From assembly GCA_033964015.1 (NCBI GenBank), contig CM066913.1, positions 8,674,953-8,738,952 on the forward strand: a stretch of DNA of 64,000 nt. Direction: 5' to 3'. The translations under genes were made by a program, and so were the position numbers. Within the stretch, counting starts at the first letter, position 1. The number at the start of each line of letters is the position of its first letter. The notes beneath the pieces were generated by a model, which ran no database searches, was not told the DNA's origin, and saw only the letters and a program-made list of their open reading frames with translations. This stretch comes from Scolanthus callimorphus. Lineage: Eukaryota > Cnidaria > Anthozoa > Actiniaria > Edwardsiidae. Shown here piece by piece: positions 39,011-49,400 of this stretch.

Positions 39011-42000
39011 ATGGCTTCTACAACGATCTCCCTTCTTAGAACATTTTCAGTATTAGCACTTATATCACTAATACTTGTGAAGGATCCTACGCACGCGTAC
39101 AACATCTGTCCTTCCTTCTGCACGTGCACCCCATGTGATGAGCACGTGAACCGGAACCTTATCAAAGCCACGTGTCACGTGAACAGCACGAGGTTGATAA
39201 CCTCTCTACCGACATCATTGTGCTCACTGTAAGTAGCCACCAGTGAAGGCGATGCAGGAATGTGTGCAGGAATGCTGTCAATTTACTGAATTAAAAATAA
39301 AGAGTTGAAAAGAAGGCAAAGAAACGGCATTATCCATAGCACATTGTGCTATCTGTAAAGAATGGAATTTAGTGCATATCATTCCTGGATTGCAATTTCC
39401 GGTGACGTTGTAGCCCAGATTTTCAGATCACTTCCAGATTGCCTGCACTATCCAGCACTCGTATTCGACTAAAAATCGTAAATTAAATTCATGTTTTTTT
39501 TTCAATTCTTTTAGGAATTTGTCAGAAAGTGAAATCTTCAAGCTCCCCTCTAGAATATTTGTAAAGTTCAAAAGATTAAAGGAGCTGTAAGTATTCTTGG
39601 TTCTGTGCAAAAACTTATAATACATTTAACAAGAATTAACATAAATGGCAGAATTATAAACCATGTGGGCTTGAAGAGGATTCGGGGCAAGGCCTTTTCA
39701 AGGCTGTTTCGGCTTCACTCACTGTAAGTGTTCATGTGTATGTAGCTTGAAAAGTAAGCCAAAAAGGTGCACTGAACTGAAAAACCCATTCAAATTATTA
39801 TCATTCAATGTCAAATTTAAAGGTTCCTCTTTCCCTTTCTGCCTTCCATTTTTTCCTGCTCTTTATCAGTTCTATTTTATTATGTCTTAATAAAAAGGGG
39901 AAAAAAAAAATGAATAGTTAACCACTTTTGCAGCTGAGTTGCTGAATTACAGTGGTGGTCAAAATTGTTACTACATGATGAATAGAGAAGTTTAAGGAGT
40001 AAATTAAAGGGCGAGGGGTTGTTTTTTTTTGTCACCACCCCACCCCATGCCTACTTGTCGTTAATTTTTTTATGTTAGACAGACAAAATTTTCTCTGCCA
40101 TCTGTGCCTTTCCAATAATACTATTCCTGTTTCATTCAGAACTTTGAGCTATAACAAGTTACAGAAAATAGAGAAGGGGAGCTTCTCTGGCTTGAAAGCA
40201 TTGGATGAACTGTAAGTAAGCAAGCATGATACATATAGTACAATGCAGGCAGTAATAACCTCTATATTAAATAAAACATTTTGATGATCCAAACATCACT
40301 CAAACCTTGGAGCTATCTGTTTAAGTAATGGTCTGTATAAGAACTAGGCAAGCCAACGGCAAAGCATGCTGGAATGCAATTAATTTCTATTGAAAATACC
40401 GGTATAGTCAAATTCATTGGCTTGGACATAAAAATCAGTAAAATTCACTATGCTAGCAGAGCTTTTCTGAGGAATTTTAGGGAGAAATAAGCACATGTGG
40501 TACTAGCAATTTTTACTTTTATTATGTTACTAGTCATGATAATGCATTGGTGTTGTTGTCTTGACAAATGGTTTGTTTTTTGTTGGCCCATGTCCTATGT
40601 GGGGAACCTTCAATGCCGTAGAACAATGGAGGGTTTGCCTAGTTCTTGCATGGATGATTAGTTAATACAGAAGGAAAGTAGGCTTGAACAATAAGCATGA
40701 CTGCATCTGTGTCTATTTTTCACAGGAATCTGCAACATAATTCAATCAAATATTGGAAAGTACCATTTTCCAAGGAGCTTCCCAGCCTTCAACACCTGGA
40801 CATCCGAGGGAACAAGCAGTTAAGGTTGAGCACAAAAATGCTAAAAAAATCAAAGCTACAAACCATTATGGGTGCAAGGGCATCAGATCAGTGTGGAGAA
40901 TGCAACATGGAAAGATCAAACAAAACGATAAAATACATCAGAAAGAGAAATCCTTGCCAAGGCATTCGTGTATTGGAATCCATGTTTGTATGTCAGGGAG
41001 TTCAAAATGCAACATGTTCTCTACATTTTATTGTTCAAGAGGAAAAACAACTAAATGTCTGCTATACTGCAGCTGGACACCTCCATCCTATTGAATATAT
41101 CCTGGGGGTTGTAGCAATATTACTCAATGCACTGGTCTTGTTGACTATCACTCTTTCAAAATCACTCAGACAGAAATCAAGTTTTGTACTCATTGCTAAC
41201 ATGTCACTGGGAGATGCACTTGTTGGGGTTTATGGTATGACAGTTGCTGGTGGACATGAAGTCATGCTACTTCAAGATATCAGGCTGTTTCGGAAGTTTC
41301 GCTCTGAGAAATGCCCCATAATACGTTCTATGCTTGTTCTTGGAGAATTCATAGGTGTAGGTATATCACTACTTGTGTGCATAGAGAGATTTCTGGCAAT
41401 AGTGTACTGGAAAAAACCTCAGCTTAGGTTAAACCTAAAGTCAGTTTGGGTAGCGATTATTACATGTTGGGGGATAGGTATTGGGGTGTGTTTGTTGATA
41501 CAGTACCACAACCCAAGAGGAATATCAGACAATTACATGTGCTTGTTGGTAAGAGACTTCAGTAATACAGGAGAAATGGTCCCAGCTCAAGGATTTATGA
41601 TTGTTTGTGTGGTATTGTACTTTATCATTATTGTTCTCTATTTACTTATCTACTTATTCCTGAGAAAAACTGGGAATACTTCAGGAATACACAGAGAATT
41701 AGCCCTTGCAAAACGCATTGGTGTTGTTGTCTTGACAAATGGTTTGTTTTTTGTTGGCCCAAACATGCTTGTAGTATGTGTAACTCTTTTTGTAGCAAGT
41801 GGTGAACTGGGATCTGACCCAGTTTTGGACTTCATTGTCCGAAAATGGGTCCCACCTATTTGCATGGTGCTAAATGCATGTCTAGACCCATTATTTTATG
41901 CTTACAAGAATACACTATTTTTTAAGGCATTCAAGAGCAATGTTAACTCACTTGGGCAGTTTTTGTCTAGGCTGACAGGAAAAGGTGGTGCTGTCACTCC

Positions 42001-42115
42001 CTTTGTGGTACAACTGTCCAGTGAAAGTCGACATATTGGTGCCAACAAATACCAGAATATGGATCAACAAGATGAACAGGAAAGGCTTAAAAGCACAGCA
42101 CAGACAGGGCTATAA
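39011..42115 (+). CDS. Leucine-rich repeat GPCR (LGR-like), intact
   Basis: Plasma-membrane, rhodopsin-like receptor. Coding exons 39011-39228, 39515-39586, 39652-39723, 40140-40211 and 40726-42115 sum to 1824 nt, exactly 607 codons plus TAA; all introns are phase 2 with GT-AG ends. Residues 1-29 look like a signal peptide, followed directly by the N-cap cysteines CPSFCTCTPC (33-42), without the Ser/Thr-rich linker of the other two receptors. Three 72-bp exons give one 24-residue LRR each (for example LSYNKLQKI); the last exon gives one more LRR, cap cysteines, then 7TM. KSLRQK follows TM1, CIERFLAI ends TM3, KCPIIR and NYMCLL supply the likely extracellular disulfide, and DPLFYAY stands for the TM7 (N/D)PxxY motif. 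It is more diverged from the other two than they are from each other. An AATAAA lies at 42241. Ligand unknown. Confidence 0.92.
40544..40590 (+). repeat. 47-bp exact copy of TM6 coding sequence in the intron
   Basis: This intron segment is identical over 47 bases to 41715-41761 in the last exon, which encodes part of TM6 (GVVVLTNGLFFVGP). The flanking bases differ on both sides. It is a recent short templated duplication in the same orientation, with no splice site or stop of its own that matters. Confidence 0.9.
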
Positions 42116-43401
42116 ACAAGAACAAAGAAACTTTAAATATGTAAACTATAATCATTTAAATTACTAACTTTAAATATGCAAACTATAATCATTTAAATTA
42201 TTGGGGGAAATTATTGGGGGTTATCAACTCATTAAGGTGAAATAAACAAATTAATATAATTATTATTAAATAGTTTTTATGCCTTGTAGCAGGCAAATTG
42301 TTTGATCCCTGTGTAAAGCATTGAGTTCCACTGCTCACTCTTGATTCTACTCAGGGTCACAGGCCTCACCTTGTACTTTGTAAGAACCTACAATCAGTGA
42401 CAAAAGTGTTGAGATGTTTCTGGGGGGAGGGGGTACTTTGCTTGATATAGGGTGGGTATGTGCCGCTATGACACCTAAATGTGGACCCCGTTTATAAACC
42501 TTTTTCATAACAAAAGGTACTCTGTTCTATGATTTGTATCCAAATTGAGACCCCCATTCTGAATAGAAACATTTTGTTAAAACAGATTTTTTTAGAACTT
42601 TGAGCAATTTTGTCAGAAACCGGCAACAAATCTTGTTACTTGAAAAGTTGTCGCTTTGAATTTAGTCTCGTTTTAATGGTCTTTACTGTAGTGTTGTGTA
42701 TTATCGTCCCAGGAAAATATTTTCAGAGGAAGCTGAGAAAATAATTATAGTTTTTACAGATAGACATTTTTCGCACCTAAAATGGTGATGTCAATCACAG
42801 CCTATATGGATTCTATAGAATTTTTTCATTTTTGACCGCTTATTTCTGTGGCGGCGCCTGCGGTTGGGTCGTTGGGCTTCAGGGGGAAGAGTAATTAAAG
42901 CCAAGAATACATCGCTGACGCAGTTTAAATTGAGAAAGGATATTTGAGGGGATATTCTCAACTACTTTTGTCGCTAACTGTATGTTCACTTACTTAACTG
43001 GTTTTTACGTGATTCTATTCTTCTGTTTGGAAGAACGATTCTGTCTTCCCTCACGCCGCGATCTATCCACATCCAGACGAGCGATCGAGATGGCTTGAGG
43101 GATTCGTCGTGATTTAGGGCCAAAGCAACTCATTCAAATCTACTGGAGTCAATGCTATGCTGTATCTAGCGACTTAACGTGTAGATTACCTGAATGGAGT
43201 CACAAATTCGCCGAAAATAAAGGAAAATATCGACCCATTTCCTTCTCCTCGTGACTCATCGTGGCCGTGTAGAACAAACTTCCCGCGTTGTTGTACCTTT
43301 CTGGAACCACGTGATCAGTGTTATCCAATCAAAACGATGATCCTTTCGATTCGTCCCAGTCCTCTCTCGGCAAGGTGCATGGAGACGAAACCAAAACAAA
43401 G
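42116..43401. other. Intergenic stretch between receptor and kelch gene
   Basis: Holds the probable poly-A signal of the receptor (AATAAA, 42241-42246) and a near-identical 30-base direct repeat around TTTAAATATG (42131-42200). The right part (about 42840-43400) is richer in GC and should contain the kelch gene promoter. No other gene is visible. Confidence 0.6.
42241..42246 (+). promoter_or_regulatory. Poly-A signal of the plus-strand receptor gene
   Basis: AATAAA 126 bases after the stop codon on the coding strand. Confidence 0.6.
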
Positions 43402-43440
43402 ATGGCGGAGATAGCCGCAAATTTTGTTGAAGAATTTTGA
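43402..43440 (+). other. Upstream ORF of 12 codons before the kelch gene
   Basis: ATG GCG GAG starts a 12-codon frame ending in TGA at 43438-43440, 25 bases before the kelch start at 43466 and in a different frame. Its ATG context (AAAGATGG) is good, so it could lower translation of the main frame if it is transcribed. The first exon boundary is not known. Confidence 0.4.
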
Positions 43441-43465
43441 AATTGATTTATTCCTAATCAAGGTC

Positions 43466-46400
43466 ATGTCTTGCACATGGGTGAAGCGAGACGTTTATGG
43501 GCCCGTTCCTGCATCAAGGTACTGTATTATAATGGAGTATAACATATATGTTGGCCTTAAAATTGCTCTGAAATGCATGGAATTTCAATGGATGTCACTT
43601 CCCAGTCAAACTGAAGTCGATAGAAATTTTAATACTTACTACAGTATACTTCCTTGTCGGTTTGTCTCGTATGGTAGATAAGGAAGTGTTCCGAATGAGC
43701 TTTTAGTATTTTCAATAAAATGTCTATTTGCAAAAGAATTCAAATATTTAAATTATTTTCAATAGCAATATTATAAACTTTACGTATGATTCCATCCTTA
43801 TGTGCCTACGTCTACGACAATAATTTTGCGGTATTGGGAGTTTGACTTTTTGTGTCCCGTTTTGTTTGTGTTGTCAAGACACAGACTAGGCACTATGACT
43901 GTTCCGCCATTTAATATTATCATTGAGCCTGCAGCTCTCTTAGCTGGATTGAGATTCATTTGACTCTGACATGGCTGAATGCACAAACTGTAAATCTTTT
44001 AGCTTGTTGAACATGATTGTACCAAACTACATAAGATAAGGTGGCTGAAATATGCCTGAGCAGATTTCACATCTTTGCAAAAATATGAAGGCTCTTAAAG
44101 GAGTTCAGGGAACATCTGAAAAAAAAAACATGCACCAAAATTTTTTTCCATCATAGTCCAAACCTTGATACCATAAAATAAAATAGTTTCTTGCAACTCC
44201 AAGTGTTAAAAATATATCCTCTAATTCATATTTACGATGTAAGGATATATAACTTAAAAAATAAGAACAAATGAAAGTTGCCTTGTAATAATATTATTCC
44301 CTGTGTAACAAACATCCTGCAAACTTTGCATTTTTTTAGGAGGGGGAGGGGGCATCCATAGGAATTTGATGTTCGCGAGGTACAGATAAAAACTCATCTT
44401 TACCCTGCTGTGTGTTGAAGTGGCTGACTTGGGGAAATGCCAAAAAGTGCAATTATAATTTCCAAGCTATTGACTCCCCCTTTTCACCAACATCACATGA
44501 TAGAGCAGATTTCATATGACTGGGAAAAGTGCTGAGACAAAGTTGTGCCACGGCACGACCATGACCATACCGTGACTATTTGATTTCATTCCGCATCTTC
44601 AGCAGGCCAGGTTCCGCAACAATGCCGTGCCTGTGCTGTATTGTGGCACTATTCTGGTGGACTATATAATTATACATTGTACATTTTAACCTTGAATTCA
44701 AACTTCAATTGTTTTGCTTCTGACAGACAAGGCCATGCTATAACAATTGTTGGCAAGAGTGCCTACATCTTTGGAGGGAGTAGCGGCAGTGGATATGGGG
44801 AGCAAGAGATAATAAACTCTGATCCTGTATATCTTAATGATCTGTTCCACTTGAAAGGTAAAGGCAACAACTCATCTTACAAGAGAATAATGTACATGTA
44901 CATAGTTTGAGACACAATAGATAGATCCATAAGTGCAACAAAATACTAGGAACTTGGGCCCGGCGGGGGGGACTCCCAATATTTTAGACGGGGATGCTTG
45001 TCGGGAAAATTGATTTTGACCCTAAGGGATAGCAAAATGGGTGTGGCCAACAGCAAATTTATACCCTAAAAGAAAGCAAATTTGGCATGGCGAATGCCGA
45101 ATTTACCCCTAAAAGATAGCAAATTTGACAGGTCAAAACAAATAAAAGCGAGTTTTAGGTCTTTTAGGGTTTTCATCCAAGTTTCCTTTGTAAATATCGG
45201 TTCTGGTGTCAGTACCAATATATTTCTGGGCAAAGATTGGTCTGGACTCCCCCAAGGGATAGGGCAGATTTTAAACTCCCCTAAGAGATAGCACGTCTGT
45301 CAATTTTATACCCTAAGGGATAGGACGAGCACCCCCGTCTGAAAATTTGGGGAGTCCCCCCCCCCCCTCCCCCCGGGAACTTGGGCCTTGGCAAATACTT
45401 GCCAGAGACTGCCTTAATTGTCTACAATATGATCTGAACAATTGAACAACCATTATACCCCCTCTCTGAGAGGTTGCTCCAGAGAGAAAGTGAAATTCAC
45501 CTTTAAGAGATAGCATTTATTGGTATGGACTTATAAATTTTACCTCTACAGGAGACAGCAAAGACAAAACTACACATCTACATAACTTTGTCATTTATAA
45601 GCAAGTGATTGAAGCTCAGGATAAACAAGAATTTTGTGATTTCATATGATACAGCGCCCCAAAATGATACCAACCTTTGGTACCCCTTAGGTGAAACCAC
45701 TACTGACTATGTTAACCCTAAAATAATATAGGTCATAAGCTTCCCAAACATTTTTTTATGGAAGTCCCCCAGGTGCTACCCCTACAGGTATCATTGAGCA
45801 TTCTTAACATGCTCTTTATCTAGGAAGACCACATATTATTTTGGCTTTTGATACCCTTTCCTACTGTACAACATTGTATTCTCTGTTTCCTGTGGGCAGT
45901 TGGACTCCAAGTATCATGGGAAAGAATGAGACAGCTAGGAGATGTTCCTTGTGGAAGAGATGGACACACCCTGAAGTAGGTGTCACCTTATTTTTGAATG
46001 CACTAGACAGTTGTATTTAGGTAACTATCATTTGTAATTGTATGTTTGCAGTGCTGTTGGGTCTGTGTTATACCTACTTGGTGGATCCAACTACCCTGAA
46101 GCAGATGAGTGCTTAGAGGGGCTCTATGCTTATGACATAGGTACTGTACTTGATGTTGCTATTTCTTGCAGTGGTTAGTCTTGCAGATACACAAGAGAAA
46201 AGTCTATTTCTATCTTCCATGTTTAGAGCATGTGAAAAGTGGTATACTGTACTTTCTGAATCTGAATCCTTGTTGGATAAAAATAATATCAAATGCTGAA
46301 AAATTATTTTAATAATTGTTGATTTTGGAGAAATACTGAAGAGATGGTACCTTCCAAAAGTGATAAACATTGCTATTTGCTGTGATCTTGAAAGGCCTCC

Positions 46401-49400
46401 GATTCACAATTGTAGCCTTTTTGGTTTGTATAGGGACACTTTCTTGGGAGCTCTGCCCAACACAAGGCAGACAACCCAGAGCTCTTGGCCAAACCACAGC
46501 AGCCATAGGAGATACACTGTATGTTTTTGGAGGCATTTATCATGGGGAAGCAAGAGATAGAGTGTCCATGCTCAACACAGGTAATGATGCTCAAATCATG
46601 TGGCCTATTTATTTTTCTAGAAAAATATCTGGTACAGTAAAGCAATAGTTTTGACCCCTCATGGAAATGGAAATCCAACAGTACTACCTTGTGTAGGAAT
46701 TTCTTATTGTTTGTGAAAAAGAGCTACCTTGAAACCTCCATCAGTTCTGTCCAAACACATTTCAAAGCAGTAGGTAGGTATTGTTATATGTGCATTTTTC
46801 TAGTGTTGCCCTTTGTCCTATAATGTATCTTTAGCAATAATGTGACTTATTCTGCTTTTTAAGGGAACTTGACATGGACTCCACTGTTGACATCTGGTCA
46901 AAGCCCTCCTCCCAGGTACTCTTGTGTAGAAGAGATATTCTTTTATTATTAAAACAGACTCCTGGTTAGGTTTGGTCTCCAGCGATCACTGGTACTGTTT
47001 CTGACAAGTTCAGAAATCCAACATGGCTAGAAACTGAACCTTATAACTCTGGGTCTGTTCTTTCCTGGAAGAATGTGAGAGTGCAAATGCAGCCAAGATA
47101 ATTATAAATCATCGTTTGGGAGTGTCAAGATTTTTTACTCCTGTCTGCAGTCAAAATTTTCATGAATTGCTATTATTTTTACTGTATTATTCCTGGTTTT
47201 CTCTCAGAATTCTCTCATATAACCTGGTTGTAGTTTAGTTGGGATTACTTACAGTACTTGAGTGATTTGCACATCTCCTGACCAAGTGCAAGTGACCAAG
47301 TGATGAAGGCTCTACTAGGTCTGTAAGTGACAAGTCTCCAGAGTGGAGAGCAGACATTTTTCTTAGGGGTCAAAGTGAAAGCGTTCTCTGCAAGTCATTC
47401 AGACCCATTCATCCTAGCTAGGGGCAATCTTTATTATCTACAGCTAAGTTCAGCTGGATTAAACTGTTGGTTTTTACTCTATGACCTTAATGTTTTTACT
47501 CTTCTCTTCCATGCTGCAGATGTGATCATGCATGTACTGTTATTGGAGAGAAAATGTACATTTCAGGGGGAAGTGGAGGAGAGAGCACATGGTTCAACGA
47601 CTTATATTGTTTTGATACAGGTATGTAGTACAGGTGCAGTCCCACTTCAGCCAAAAAATATTCCATGTCTGAAACAAAATTTTTCTCTTTGAACAGAACT
47701 TCAATAATAAAATTTGAGATTACATTATGCAATTTACAAAAACTAAAAAGTTTTTGCTAGACTTTCAAGAGGGATGACAAAATGTATACTTCTTTTGAAA
47801 ATCCAGGATCTTGCAAAATTTAAATGACATGCGTAGTCTATAGTGGACTTCATCACTAACTATTCTTGACCTCACTAACTATTCTTGACCTTGATCCCAG
47901 AATATCTCATCTTGGAATATCTCAGATTTACAACACCTCTAGAGATGGAGGGATGACTATTGCAAGGACATTTCTCAATTTGCTCAAAATTGGTTGACAA
48001 GTCAGTCCCTTGCCATCCCCAGATGTGCCCCTGATAAGGTTCTTGATGCAAAATTATTTGAAGATAATGACTCGTACCAGTAATAATGATTGTTCTCATT
48101 GTTGTTGATGATTGTTTTCAGTTACCCTCATATGGTATTATGTGAATGCCCAAGGTCACTTGCCTTTCCAGCGGAGTCTACACACACTGTGTGCCCACCA
48201 TGATAAGGTATTGATCTATAATAGAGTCCTAAAGTGTGACATCCCAAGTTGAAAAATTTTGAATTCCAGATTTTAGTCCATGGATAATGAAAGACCAACT
48301 TCGAAGAACGTTGCATGCAAAAATGAGGTGAATCGGTTGAAACACGACCGAGCTATGGACCGCTCAATACATAATTTCCTTTACCAATAACTGTATTTTG
48401 GACTCAATTCATAACTTTATGAACTGAACCAAAAATACAGTGATTTGTTAAAGAAAATTATGTATTCAGCGGGCCGTATCTCGGTCGCGTTTCAACCGAT
48501 TCACCTCATTTTTGGTGTGTAGCTTTCAATCATTATGCCCTTTCGAAATCAAGGAACAAATATTGCTAAATCGAAAATTTTGTTTTTGTGACGTCATCAC
48601 TTTAGTACTCTATTTTGAAAAAGTGAACTAATCTTACCTTAGTCCTGTGCCTCGTTGAACTCTAGGATGACTTTTTCCCTGCCACGTTTGAGCTCATTTG
48701 GGTTGACAGGGGCTGCAACTACATTAATGATAGATCAGATACTTTATATTATTAACTATACAATGTGTTTTTATATTATTCTATAGGACATTTATCTATT
48801 TGGTGGATCAAATGACAGTGCCAAGGGTAGATCACCCTTCAATGACGTTTTCAAGTTCAGTCTTGGTAAATATAAATACTAGGCAGTGTACACTTGTGTG
48901 TATTCCCAGAAAAAAAGTAAAGAAATCCCCCTACAGATGGGGTTAAGATTTGACCACCAAACCCACCACTCTGGAATTTCCAGTAAAAAATTCATTGGTT
49001 GTATGGAACATAAAAGGCATTTGACACCTCATTCCTCTGGAATTTCCAAATCCATTCCATGGGTGAGGTGTGGATTTTTTCTGGAATCACACATAAACAA
49101 TTGATATCAATGTGTGTAAGTATATATATATAATATTATTTTCTTTTTCACTTCAGCAAAAATGAAGTGGAAAAAACTGCACTGTGAGGGGCCAATTGCT
49201 GAGAGACGCTTGGGGCATACTGCAGTTATAATCTATGGACAGGTAGCAGGCAATTGGTCTATTAGACATATATAATAATCAAATCTCAATAGACACCATA
49301 AAATAATAGATTGCTTATATAGCGCTTTTATCATCGCTCAAAGCGCTTTACATTAACGGATAACTCATCCTATAAGAACCAGCTTTATAAACATGAGTGT

